DNA of 64,000 bases from Siphonodentalium dalli. Lineage: Eukaryota; Mollusca; Scaphopoda; Gadilida; Siphonodentaliidae. Positions 34,721 through 46,389 of the stretch are shown here, piece after piece (the stretch's first letter is position 1; every line of letters begins with the position of its first letter). Position numbers and translations under genes: made by a program. The stretch spans positions 97,177,319 to 97,241,318 of the forward strand of contig CP136066.1 in the NCBI GenBank assembly GCA_032622095.1, given 5' to 3'. The notes below the pieces were generated by a model that was not told the origin of the DNA, ran no database searches, and saw nothing but the letters and a program-made list of their open reading frames with translations.

Positions 34721-34940
34721 TATGGAGGGATCCATAGTTCGTCTTCCAGAGATTATTTCATTAAAGGAGAAATACAAAGCCTACCTCTATCTGGATGAAG
34801 CCCACAGTATTGGATCTTTGGGCCCACATGGTCGAGGTGTTACAGACTATTTTGGGATAGATCCTGGAAGAGTCGACATTATGATGGGAACCTTCACAAA
34901 GAGCTTTGGATCAATGGGAGGATATATAGCAGGATCAAAG
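34721..34940 (+). CDS. SPTLC2: SPTLC2 exon G: catalytic exon with PLP lysine
   Basis: Acceptor ttgctttcag (AG 34719-34720), donor GTCAAT at 34941. The first base completes the Ser codon and the exon ends in phase 0. The peptide has [20 protein letters not shown], then [40 protein letters not shown] and [20 protein letters not shown] supplies the Asp that binds the PLP pyridine nitrogen, and the Lys in GTFTKSFG is the Schiff-base lysine of the family (K379 in human SPTLC2), so the gene encodes a catalytically competent subunit rather than an SPTLC1-type subunit lacking this lysine. An 18-bp perfect hairpin sits 45 bp upstream of the exon (34625-34676). Confidence 0.97.
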
Positions 34941-35200
34941 GTCAATGTCTTAACCATCGTGTTACTGAATCAATTACCTCATTCAGTACTGTTTTACAAG
35001 TATACATTGTCCATAATTCTTACACAGGATCGTTCAGATACTATTTACATATAAAAGCAGATGATAGAAAGAGGAGTCATTTGTAGATATGTTCACTTAA
35101 TAGTGTATTCTAATTCCCTCATTCAACTCATTAAGCAGGTAACTCAATTCCGGCGATGGTGATTGGTCTAGCTAGAGGCCTGCTCACCAATAACAACATC
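34941..35200. other. Intron 7, first part
   Basis: Nothing recognised. A short segment at 35139-35205 is bounded by AG and GT and looks exon-like but has an in-phase stop. Confidence 0.4.
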
Positions 35201-35204
35201 TTAA

Positions 35205-35635
35205 AGGTACTCAATCCGATTAGACGCTCCTAAATTACTATTTCTTTGGCTTCGGGGGTAAAAAATATTTGATTCGAGTCGAGGAACCCACCCATCAAAG
35301 CTCAGAGTGATCAGATATTGATGTGAACTAATAATTGTCACAGAAACACAAAGTCAAACGAACAAATTGCGGATGAAGATGGATAACTATAAAATCAAGT
35401 GGTAATAATAACCACTTGATTTTAGAGTTATCCATCTTCATCTGCAGTTTTGACCGAGACCACCCTTTTGACGGCGTGTTATTGGGCCACAAACAATAGA
35501 AATAATAAACTTCAAAAATCGATATCTGATCACTCGGAGCGTTGGTAGGTAGGTACCTCGACTCGAATCAAATATTTTTTACCCTCGAAGCCAAAGAAAT
35601 AGTAATTTAGGAGCGTCTGATCGGATTGAGTACCT
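35205..35635. mobile_element. TTAA-flanked foldback MITE (piggyBac-type)
   Basis: Termini AGGTACTCAATCCGAT / ATCGGATTGAGTACCT are exact inverses; TTAA lies outside both (35201-35204, 35636-35639). Arms of about 115 bp and an inner palindrome (ataaaatcaagtggt/accacttgatttta) allow the whole element to fold back. Shares aaattactatttctt.ggctt with the 951-bp element at 13550. Confidence 0.85.
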
Positions 35636-35639
35636 TTAA

Positions 35640-36271
35640 TAATTTTGTGGTTTAGATTGGAAGTACCTGTACCTTTGTTCACAGGGACAACAATGTAAAC
35701 AGCGGAAAATTTGTAGTTGACTTATCATTGAATTTCACATCGGCTTGATTCAATTAATGTCGCGAAAATCCAAGTTATTCAGACAAACCATATTAATTGA
35801 AACAAGTCTTTTGAAGGACATCGGAATTATGATGTTATTCATGATGTTGCAAAGATCGTACTGTTGTTTGAAGTACTATGATCTACGAAGCCTTGACCAC
35901 AATGAATGATGCATTGGCATTGCAATGTCAATGGCCTTTCAGTAGTGTAATACATTGGTACATCTTGGCCACGGAACTTACATTTATTAATAATATTTAT
36001 ACATATTTGATGTCAAATTGGTGTAATATGGAATTTGAGTCGATGGATTTCGCTGATTCCGTTGGATCGCTCGGTTTATATCTATTCGAAATATGAAACT
36101 ATATCTTCATGGAGCGTATCACAATTTAAATAATTTTCACTTTCTAGTGAAAGAAGCTTCTGTTAACTTCTGTCTTCGACTCAGGATTATATTTTATAGT
36201 CTAAAATCTATATAAAAGCTGCACCAAAGACAGTTCTCCATCTTAAAAAAAATGATCATTTTTATTTTTAG
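35640..36271. other. Intron 7, last part
   Basis: AT-rich, a 72-codon frame at 35878-36096 with no recognisable family; nothing else seen. Confidence 0.4.
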
Positions 36272-36398
36272 GAGCTAATTAAATATCTGATGCTGCACTC
36301 TCATGGATCTATTTATGGGTGCACGATGTCACCACCTGTTGCCATGCAGACGTTATTGGTCATCAAATCCATATCAGGCCGTGACGGAACTTCCATTG
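36272..36398 (+). CDS. SPTLC2: SPTLC2 exon H
   Basis: Acceptor tttatttttag (AG 36270-36271), donor GTATGT at 36399. Enters in phase 0 and leaves one base (G) for a split Gly codon. The peptide ELIKYLMLHSHGSIYGCTMS and PPVAMQTLLVIKSISGRDGT SIG matches the vertebrate [43 protein letters not shown]. The HSH(G/S)..Y..(S)PP block follows the catalytic lysine region and contributes to the substrate site in the family. It is followed by the longest intron in the window (16.3 kb). Confidence 0.95.
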
Positions 36399-36483
36399 GT
36401 ATGTCTTATTTTTCATTTAGTAACCCTTTAGTTACTGACTGAATTCTACTATTTGACGTCAAGTTATACTATAATTATTAGCG

Positions 36484-36725
36484 AGTCTCCCTATGGGCAA
36501 ACTAACTATTTTATGACAGGTGCTGCGCTGTTGCAGCATTAAATTCCTGTGCCAGTGCATTCTCTTATATATGCGAGTCTCCCATAAGGAGCCTCACATA
36601 TATAAGAGATTGCTATGGCTTACAAGGCTTGTCAAGGTAAATATTTTTAGGCAATGTACTATCTTATGCGAGTCTCCATATGAGAGACTCGCATATGTAA
36701 GAGAATGCATTGGTATTCAGTTCTC
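36484..36725. repeat. Family E repeat
   Basis: gccagtgcattctcttatat / atgcgagtctcccat and inverse copies (catatataagagattgc; gagactcgcatatgtaagag) arranged as foldbacks. Confidence 0.5.
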
Positions 36726-37020
36726 AAATGGTTCCTCGGAATAGTATATTTTTCAATCATGTTGATAGGCACGGGAGATACGGGTCTGGTCATGATACAA
36801 TATGTATCCTGATACATGGTTCGCAGTATGAATATTTATTATAAGACTTTTCCCAATACCACTATAGTAAAGTGATCATTTCCCAACCATCGGATCAGCT
36901 ACAATTTGATCCGATGTCATACCACCCTTCTCTATCTTGCATACTGCGCATGTCCGTAAAAAGCCGGTCGATTTATTGTACAAAAATATTTCCTTATTTA
37001 TTCTTGTTACTAGTGGCCTA

Positions 37021-37178
37021 CATTGCTGCAATGAATTGATCTGGGTTTCGCATCACGTCTCGTTGAAGAGGTCCGATCGCTGGATCAAACTCGGCGCCTG
37101 CGGCGGCTTGTTTGATCCAGCGATCTGACCTCTTCAACTTGACGTGATACTTCACCCAGATCAACTCACTGCAGTGAT
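37021..37178. repeat. Long imperfect palindrome
   Basis: cattgctgcaatgaattgat...catcacgtctcgttgaagag...cgatcgctggatcaaac pairs with gtttgatccagcgatc...ctcttcaacttgacgtgat...atcaactcactgcagtg around a ggcgcctgcggc centre. Confidence 0.8.
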
Positions 37179-37652
37179 AACATGTATCTAGATATCTAGA
37201 TACCTCAGGTGAATAATCTCGGAGGCCTAGATATATATCACCTGTGCTTCTTCTATGGAGCCTTGTTTTGGTACGGTATGTACCGGTTAGTAGGGAAATA
37301 ATTTCCTCACATTTTGTTTAAAATTTCAGTTTAAATATTTCTAAACCTCACACAGTAGTCAACTTTTCAGTTATCACTGTAGTGGTCAATAAAACCAGTC
37401 ATAAAACCACGTGTACACTGAGATGAGGAGCCAAATAATTGTGTTGGTGAACATTTTAAAACATCACTATTGTTTGGTAAAAAGTCAGATTGGAATTGAC
37501 ATCAACACTGTTTTTGATTTCAACCAAACATTTCACCGATCACTATTATCAGGCACCTAAGAGTACACAGTAGAAGCTGCAAATGGTCACAGTTAAAAAA
37601 GAAAATCGGAAATCGGAATACATGATATTATATGACCAAATATGATACATGT

Positions 37653-37870
37653 ATTCCCTTCAAAGATACGTTACACACTGAACTACATGGTATATTCATC
37701 TTTATTCACAAGAAAGGATTCTATGAGATCCGTTTAAAATTTATTATTTTGGTACGAAATAGCTTAAGTACCTTTTTGAATCATTATTTATATGACGTAG
37801 CAGGTCAAGGTCATTTGTTCACTTGTTATGTATATAAGCAAGCGTGGACACAGTCAAGATCTCTTTTTTT
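37653..37870 (+). repeat. DIRS-like left inverted terminal repeat
   Basis: Inverse of 46009-46223 except that its outer ~25 bp carry the cttcaaagatacg variant instead of ctataagatac. Confidence 0.8.
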
Positions 37871-38425
37871 CTTGTGACTCGAAGGGAAGTACACGCTATG
37901 AGCAAATTGAAAACCACATTATTGTCGGCTTCATTTAACAATTCCGTTCCAATTTGTTTCATTTGTTGTGACATCGTTTCATTTTTGGGAAACGACACAA
38001 TAATTATTAAATAATATCAGAGTGACAATTTCATTCAATTTCACTTGTTTTATTTTACGCAAAAAATAAAATAAAAACTATTTTCTTATGTTGTAAATTG
38101 TGGGTAATTCCCCAACTTCCGGTTTTCGGAGCACGTGGTTTAGTATTCCGAATTGAATTCGAATTCGTCTGTATATATGCAGCCGTTCACGCGTTGAACT
38201 CTCTTTGGGAATGCCTATACAGCACAGTTGCTATGTTATCTCTGTTCGTGTGGTTTTAGAATGTAAGTATTAGATCATTCAACCAGTGAGACAACATTGC
38301 GGTTATAGGAAATTGCCACGTGACAACATTCGTTTTGTTTACGTCGAAATTCTGAAATTGTCACTCACACATCTGTTTCATGTTGACATATGTAGCAAAA
38401 TTAGGGATCAGGTTTGGGTCCTTTT

Positions 38426-41400
38426 TATGTTTACCCATACCATAGTATGGTAAACATAGTGTCGTTGCCCGGATTGACCACTCGTCGTTGGTCCGTCTGT
38501 CTGTCCGTCTGTCCGTCTGTCCGTAGACACTTTACGAGTAATGCGATAACTCAAACATTTTTTATCCGATCGAAACCAAATTTTGTATATGGGTTTCTCA
38601 GCCCAAAATACAGATCGAGTTCGAATTTGGGTTTGATCCGAGATTTTGTTACAGAGTTATGGCCCTTTTTATACGCCCTTTTGAAAAAAAGGCCGTATTA
38701 TAGTATTGGTCTGTCCGTCCGTCCGTCCGTCCGGGCGGGCGTCCGTCCGTCCGTTAACCTGTTGTCCGGATGATAACTTTAGTTAGAGTGAACCAAATTT
38801 AATAAAATGTGGTATGTGGGTTTATTAGCCGAAAAGTAAGTTCAAGTTCGAATTTGGGTTCCGCCCGCCAATTTTCACCGGAGTTATGCCCCTTATTTGA
38901 CGTTTTTTGACTTAGAAAATCCTTGAAATTTGTTGTCCGGATGATAACTTTAGTATAGTTTATTGGAATGAATCCAAATTTGGTATATTACTTTCTCCCA
39001 CCAAAACACAGGTCAAGTTCGAACTTGGGTTCTGTCCGACCATTTTTGGCAGAGTTATGCCCCTTTTTCGACTCAGAAAATTCAGTTTTTCTTATGTTTT
39101 TTGGTTTCCTGATGATAACTCGATTTTGGAATGTTTATACGCAAAACCCGTTTTTTTGTGGATTACATATATCGAAATACAGCTCAAGTCCGAATTTCGT
39201 TTTAATCCGATAATTTTTGCAAGAGTTATGGCCCCTTTTTTGACGAAATTTGACTTAGAAAATCCCTGAAATTTGTTGTCCGGATTATAACATTAGTTAG
39301 AGTGAACCGATTTTAATCAAATTTGGTATGTGGGTTTATTAGGAGAAAAGACAGCTCAAGTTCGAATTTCACCGGAGTTATGCCCCTTATTTGACGTAAT
39401 TTGACTTAGAAAATCCCTGAAATTTGTTGTCCGGATGATAACTTTACTAGAGCTTATCGGATTCAATGATAATTTGGTATATTACTTTCTCCCACCAAAC
39501 ACAGGTCAAGTTCAAATTTGAGTTCCGTCCGCCAATTTTTACCAGAGTTATGCCCCTTTTTTACCAGTTTCCGCCGACCCAAGAGAGGGCGTATATTGCA
39601 CGCCCAGCGTAGCTCTTGTTCAACTTAGAATTCACGCATTCTGCCATAACTCAAACATTTTTTATCTGATTGGAACCAAATTTGGTATGTTAGTTTCACA
39701 GCCCATAATACAGATCGAGTTCGAATATGGGTTTGATCCGATTAATTTTAAAGGAGTTATGACCCTTTTTCGAGAATTTTTTTTTTTTTTTAAATTCATT
39801 TTTTTTAGATTTAGCTCCTTGCTAAATTTAGCATATACAGATATTAAATTTTGTGTTTGAACTTTAATAACAATTAAAAAAAAATTGACACTTTCATTTA
39901 TTTTAGTTTTATACGATTAATTAGGTGTGAATCCGTGTGATATCCTGTTTTGAAAATATGAAGATTTTATTGCAATAGTTTCATGTAATATAATGATATC
40001 AATAAATTACCATGTAATCCAACATCCAGAGTATATCAGAGGATTTTTATAGATGTTGTCATTCCAAGTGAAATCTGTTATGAAATGAGTGATGACATAT
40101 GATACAGAGCTCTGGTGGGTCAAGCAAGATAAACAACACTGGTGGCTGGCTGTTTGTTTATTCTAACTGTCAAATTGATTAATGGCAGCACAAGACAGGT
40201 GTTTTTCCTATTCTTGAAATTTCATTACAGGATGAGATAAGGGCCCCCTCACCTATATAAGTGTCTTCTAAATTCCATTAATTTGCTTCAAAAATAATTA
40301 ACCCTTTCCAAGGTTTCCATAGACACATGCTATAATGTACATGGACTCTTCCTCATATCTCTTAATATATATTGGGTATCTTTGCACACTTCTATCAATT
40401 TTGGTATTGACTGATTAATTGATTTTTGAAAAATATATTAACCCTTCAGACACGTGCTTTCAAAATTAAAACAACAGCTGATAGCCAATTTGATTTATCT
40501 ATGCAATGGGGAAACAGGCAGATAAATATACATGACTATTGTAAGTGATGACTTGTTTTGAAAATCAATATGGTAGATGTTAGTATTTCCAGGAACCTTA
40601 TTTTCCCATTTGTTCACATTTCATGGTTGATTGAATTTTAGGGGCCACAGAGCACTTAGAAGATTAACATTGAAGGTTGTGGCTTTAGTGCCCAAGCTAC
40701 TTGTAAAACATTGTAATGTGTGAAACCATTCAAATGAGGGCTAACTTACTTTCTTTTATATGAACGATTTAGTGGTCATCCCCATCATATTATGTCTGTA
40801 TAACATTATATAGATAATACTTTTGAATTGTATAAACTACATATATTTTTGAAAAACATACACCCCTGTTATGAAACACTTAATCTTATTTAATACACAG
40901 GTCAGATCTGATCTTATATCTGTCCATGTTTGATAAACAAATAACTGGGGAGAATGCGGGAAGGGGGGGGTAATTAAAGTACCATTTAAATACGAGATGG
41001 AATCCCCTACATATATGTCGTTCTAAGCAGTCTGGCTTGTCAACAATTATAATTTCTCTTTAGAAGTGAATAATAAATTTTGAATATCTGGCATGTCAAA
41101 AGTGGCAAAGATAGGGATTTATCACTTTTGCTTCCAATGAATTAACTTAAACTCCTAAACATGTCCTCCGAAATCACTAAACCATTGGATCTCACAGTGA
41201 GAGGTCCTTGTGTGAATAGGGACAGAGTTATGAGATTTAAAACTACTCCTCCCCCAACCCAAATACTTTAACCCTTTCTTAAGACAAATTATTTGAGCTT
41301 TTGATTTCAAGTTGGGTACTGATATATGGATTAATTCCTGTGATCATATCTTTGACAAATTATCAGTTATGGCTAGTCACTATCGCCAAGGTATGGGTTA

Positions 41401-41429
41401 AACATCTGCCGATCGTGATCGGCCTCTCG
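38426..41429 (+). mobile_element. Tandem-core element, family A, with family B nested inside
   Basis: 5' hairpin tatgtttacccataccatag/tatggtaaacata, gtccgtctgtccg simple repeat, core units, then the non-repeated region matching 18070-19123, and the 3' hairpin gccgatcgtgatcggc CTCTCG|TT. The core is interrupted at gttatggcccttttt by the family B element 38671-39618 and resumes at caacttagaattcacgcatt, as in the uninterrupted copy at about 17987-18020. Confidence 0.75.
38671..39618 (+). mobile_element. Tandem-core element, family B, nested in family A
   Basis: Same 5' (ATACGCCC) and 3' (gggcgtatattgcacgccc, CTCTTG|TT) ends as 8973-9853 and the same unit order, with one additional segment around 39140-39230. 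Inserted in a T run with no evident target-site duplication. Confidence 0.75.
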
Positions 41430-41639
41430 TTTTCGTTTATCTAGGAATTAACTCACTTGTGTGGTTTTGCTTGGCTCATAGTTCACTATGAATTCGTTTA
41501 CAATACAATACACATTGAGATTGTTTGCGAACAAAATAACTTTTTTGTCAGATCATTGACACAATTTCACACGTAATAATGTGACACATCAGTCACCTAA
41601 TTTCCTGGAATATTTTTAGGTCACTTTCCTGATCCTTAT

Positions 41640-43380
41640 AACTGGTCATAAAACAAGCAATTTTCTTCCTTGTATGGCCTCGGTTTCAGTCACCCCATTG
41701 TCAAGCAGGTTCAGGCTAATCAAATTCCTCGTTCCATGCAGACCTTGTGGGGCCCCGCCGCATACTTCACCAATGTCACTGTGGCAAGGCGCCATACTGT
41801 TCCGAGGGTGGGTTCCACTATGCACGGATCCGACCATGCTCGCCCGCTGCTGCTGGATCCTACCTCAGATTTTCGTCCTCCCATCTCCCTTTCACAAGCA
41901 GGTGGGACGTACAAAGATCTGTCAGCCCCCTAGGGAGCAACTTAACTGGTATCGCATCACGTCACAATTTGCCATCCAAACTTGGATAATAGCCATGCAT
42001 TTTAGTATGAATTTTATGTGACTTTGAGATATGAGAACAAAATACTTTCATCATGTCAATGTGAGGCTCTTTATTGGATAATCAAAATTTCCAAAGTAAG
42101 TTGCTCCCTGGCGTCTACCCTCGGGTGGAATTGCTGTTAAGACCATTTCCCGGGACTCTGCATGGCCGTAAAATGCTTGCTCTTTGACGGGAGGTGAGTT
42201 GTAGCCAGTGTAGCCACTGGGGCTGTGGCAATTCATTCTATGTATATTTGACTGATCTGCCCATTCAACATGTAGTTCGATGCAGATTGTGTTCATTTAG
42301 AAACATTAAGTGTGGTGTCATCATGTTGGTGAGGTATCTGGATTTGTGTCGTGACCAAGTATGTCGCCACCGCCCTACTGGCTGCACGGTATGATTCAGC
42401 TTCACGTCAAGGTTTAAGCTGGCTCCAGTTAGGGGGGGGGGGGGGGGGAAACAGTCTGAACATTAATCATACCTCGATGTCTCTTCCCAGGCTTTACGCA
42501 GCCCTGTTTATTCAGTTTTTTAACTTTAAAGATAACAAAATCCATGGTTTGGATCTGCCGATCCCACATTTAGATTACAATTCTAATTAACAGGGCTACT
42601 TGCCATCCAATGCGAATCCTGATACTCACTTTGGTTTTCAGAGAGATCTTGCTGTTTTTTCTTGTAGCTCTAAAAAAGAGCTAGAGTTACTTGCAAGGCA
42701 TCGAGGTGTGGCAGACGCAGTTTCTTGCCTCCGATTTGGGTCCTGGGAGGTTCGAGGGGAGACCGAGCATTGGGCCACCAGACAGCGCGCCGGCTGATGC
42801 CGGATAATCTCGGGTGCTGTCCATAACAGTGTACATAGCAAAGTCATCGGCCGGGGCAGAGACTTTTAACAAACACTCAATTTGTTCTACAACCATGAGG
42901 TTTTACCAGGGCTCAAACTTATTACCTTTCCACTTGTCACTGATTAGCATTGTCCTTTGTTTATGGGTGACTGTTCGATTTTTCTGGTGATAAATTTACA
43001 CAGATCATCTTTCGCCCTTACTACGGTTCCATGGGGCGAAACACCAAGCCTTGGATTCCTTGCGAGTGTCAATCTGGCTTTCTGCATTTATAGGCTGTTT
43101 TTTCTGCGAACCAAGTTGTGACTCACGTTTCTCTGTGCGTAGAACATTCATCAGTTTTTGACTCTACAGTCTTGGGACAATCCCAATGGGTTTTTTTTTA
43201 CCTGTAGTACCAGGATTAGATCTATTCTCGCTCAATATCATGGCTTTACAGTTTGGGTTAGCTTATCAGGTTACGATATAGACAATTGAACTCACGCAAT
43301 CTTCTAGGGTGGCGGTACGGTAGGTAATAACCTGTTCCATGTGAACAGGTGCATTTCAGAACTTTGAGCCTTGCATCATG
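41640..43380. other. Less AT-rich internal part of the DIRS-like element; no readable protein
   Basis: Short overlapping frames on both strands (up to 115 codons on +, 81 on -). Base composition is less AT-rich than the surrounding introns, as in decayed coding sequence. I could not recognise RT, RNase H, methyltransferase or tyrosine recombinase motifs. A G run is at 42432-42449. Confidence 0.35.
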
Positions 43381-43421
43381 CCAACAACACACGTTGATGC
43401 CCTGCTTGATGGAGTCCTTTG

Positions 43422-44420
43422 TAGGGGTGCCACGATTTGTCGTATAATCGATGAACCGTTGATAAAGCCGATCATCGATTACCATTTACATCGTCGATTA
43501 ATATGCATTATGTAATTTGACATCGGGACATGTCCAGTATTATTGAATACCGTGTTTGTTTTACACAGTTTAATCTACAACCGATGGGTTAACAACCTGT
43601 GATCGCATATCAACGAGATTCCGTCAACAGGAGTACTACTAAGTACTAACCTATGTTGCAAACAGTCTGCAGTTCATTTGATGATGCGCCATGGTTACTC
43701 TTCATGTTGTTGTTAATTCTACAAATTGGCGGCCCTGCCGCTTTGAAATTATGGCGATGTCATTGTATATTTCTACTTGTAAGGCGGAACTACATCTTTG
43801 ATATATGCCGACTGTCACTGTCTTCAATGAGCTGAATGCACTTGCCCTTGAATCTGATTGAACCAATGGGAGTTGATTGAAATTCTCTGGAAACTAGGGA
43901 ACCTATGGCATTTTAATCAGCAATGTTCTCCATGATGTCATTTGAGTATACTGTGCTTGAATAAGTATCCTTAGAGGTTAATTGTATAGGCTATTGCGTA
44001 TCATGCAGTGAATGCTGAATGAACCTCGATATTATCAAATACAAACCGTCGGCCATTCATTATGCATTCCTACTTTTATATGGTTTGCATGTTTGGCTAT
44101 TCAGACACTGAAATTCATATTTACGTTCGTTCTAATGACCTCACAAATTCTATTATCACCATAACATGGCCGATAATTGTGCAGGTATAGCATACATTCT
44201 GTTCATTGGTCAATAAAAGTGGTTTGTGATGCACTTCATTAATGTAAACATGTCCTGAGCCGATTCCTCAAACAACAGCAAATTGTAGTTACCCAGCACC
44301 AAGCCAATAGGCCATATTACAGAATACTTCCACTGCTGGTGTTAGGTACGATTAATCGATTATAGTCTGTTGTGGCCGACCGATTGTCGATTATCAATAT
44401 AAATAGTCGTGGCACCTCTG
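43422..44420. mobile_element. hAT-like MITE (999 bp)
   Basis: Ends TAGGGGTGCCACGA (43422) and TCGTGGCACCTCTG (44420) are inverse with two terminal mismatches; cgattaatc/gattaatcg-type motifs cluster near both ends. Flanking 8-mers differ, so no TSD. Non-coding. Confidence 0.6.
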
Positions 44421-45840
44421 GAATCGGGCTTTATTGTACTCAGTGATCCTTTTTTGACATGCTGTCCTGCATTACTCAAACAGACGGGCAATTCGTCTAA
44501 CGGCGCACATGAGACAATCATTGTTGGCGACAGAGAGTCTCTGCCCGCGGGGAGGACCTAGGGTCCGGGTCCTCGCTGTATGAGCGACAGACAACCGTCC
44601 GACCATACACACATGTGACTGGTCTTCGGTAAATTTTGCCTTCTGTTCACACCTCTGGCATACCTCCTCGACCTCATGTCGACCGAGTATATGCTTTCTC
44701 CTTGGTCGTTGCGGTGGGCTAAAAAAAACAATAACTGCTCATGGACCCGGGCCCTTCGGCTGTTAAGAACAATCAGTGAATAACAAGCAGACACAATCTT
44801 CTTGTTATCCACAGTCTGGTTGTTTTTGGGACCTTAATCATCCATGGCCTGTTCCTTCTTTCAGACTGTTTGAAGTAGTTCCATCACGATGGGTCTCCTC
44901 CTTCTACATATTTTCTAATATGTTACATGCAGACTGCAAAGTATTCCTTTGAATCAAGTGTACGTGTAACTGCATACACTATTGGATTGACAGGCTGTGG
45001 AGGTAGTTACAACTCAGGACTCTCCGAACTTTTTCTTCTCGATTGTTTCGATACCAGAAAACATTTTGGGAATTTCCAAGTCCTATAACACTAACTTCAT
45101 GGACTTCGTTACCTGGGGTTTTTGTTACCAGTTTCCAGACTTAAAGTAACTACCAATCATGGGCATTGTCGGACGGAATATGGCCTCTGTCCGGTGTATT
45201 AATTCACTGAAGTAACATACTGTCATTTTGATGGTCAGTCCGAAAATACTTCTTTTGCGCCTTTATCAGTTGGTCGAGTTAGACACCGTTACTGCCAGTA
45301 GGTCGCAAACCTTACAATCTTGATGCGGTGGCTATTTAATTCTGGGTTTTCTTCACCATACATGACTTGGTGGTATGTTTCTAATCGCATTTACAGTTGC
45401 CACTTCCTCGTTTTGCATCCATATTGACCATTCAGGTAACAATAGATTTCCTTCCTCTGGTGTCGAAACGTTGGGATATCTTGGTTCGTTCAGTCACATA
45501 CCATGGAGCAGGGTGGTCTATGCTTTCTGCATATGACCAGCTTACTCCAGGGAGGAGGTGGCACATGCATGTACCTGCATATGACCTTGGGGAGATTTCA
45601 CAATTACAGGTTTGTCTGACTTCAGAACCAAAAGGGGGGGGGGGGGGGGGGGAGGTGCCGAGAATTCAGCCAATGGGCTCATTCTTCCACTTTCTCCACT
45701 CTACCTTGTACCATCAATAAAATTTGCAAATCGGTACCTTTTGGATCCATTTGTTGCTACTCAGCAGGTTCAAATTAATTACTCTTAACTACAATACAAT
45801 AGTTTCTCATTCCTCGCAGCCTCCTCCTATGAGTTGATAC
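44421..45840. other. Rest of the DIRS-like interior
   Basis: Fragmented frames; a 107-codon frame at 45397-45720 overlaps a ~21-base G run (45633-45653). No family recognised. Confidence 0.35.
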
Positions 45841-45843
45841 TAC

Positions 45844-45937
45844 CATGTAGTTCAGTGTGTAACGTATCTTTGAAGGGAATATAACATTTTCAATAGAAAA
45901 TACATATTCCCTATAAGATACTTACACACTGAACTCA
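45844..45937 (+). repeat. DIRS-like internal complementary region
   Basis: Complement of the left outer edge (37653-37690) directly followed by complement of the right outer edge (about 46189-46249); preserves a head-to-tail end junction. Confidence 0.7.
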
Positions 45938-46008
45938 CAGGTCCCTCCCAAATTGGGATTTTCCCTCCCCGCTGCTCGGTCACACCCCTCGAGTCTTGTA
46001 AGAGGATG

Positions 46009-46249
46009 AAAAAGAGATCTTGACTGTGTCCACACTTGCTTATATACATACCAAGTGAACAAATGACCTTGACCTGCTACGTCATATAAATAATGATTCA
46101 AAAAGGTACTTAAGCTATTTCGTACCAAAATAATAAATTTTAAACGGATCTCTTAGAATCCTTTCTTGTGAATAAAGATGAATATACCATGTAGTTCAGT
46201 GTGTAAGTATCTTATAGGGAATATGTATTTTCTATTGAAAATGTTATAT
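46009..46249 (+). repeat. DIRS-like right inverted terminal repeat
   Basis: Inverse of the left arm; the outermost ~25 bp to ...gaaaatgttatat are found otherwise only in the internal complementary region. Confidence 0.75.
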
Positions 46250-46389
46250 CTCAGCATTCTGTATCTCAATTTACCATACACCGAGTGTATCTCTCATCTT
46301 TACCTCTTGAAGTGTCACAATAACTTATTACAATGTAAGATACAGATGATTTCGTCTACACATATGGACATATTGGCAAAAGGAAACTA

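Larger units (their letters stand above)
37653..46249 (+). mobile_element. DIRS-like retroelement with inverted terminal repeats and internal complementary region
   Basis: Left arm 37653-37870 and right arm 46009-46223 are inverted repeats about 215 bp long and nearly identical (shared e.g. ttaagtacctttttgaatca, tgacgtagcaggtcaaggtc). A short region at 45844-45937 reads as the complement of the left outer edge (...gtgtgtaacgtatctttgaa) joined to the complement of the right outer edge (attccctataagatacttac...), i.e. the edge-to-edge junction. This ITR + ICR layout is the diagnostic feature of DIRS-type tyrosine-recombinase retrotransposons. Own length is about 4.6 kb after subtracting the nested elements 38426-41429 and 43422-44420. 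No intact RT or recombinase frame is readable, so the element is decayed. Confidence 0.7.

Noticed and set aside
35139-35205. Exon-like segment between exons G and H (AG and GT borders)
   Set aside because: Joined in the phase required by exons G and H (phase 0) it reaches a stop after seven codons, and the known family has no residues at this point.
41674-42021. 115-codon frame as a host gene
   Set aside because: Overlapping frames on both strands, no family resemblance, and it lies within the DIRS-like element.
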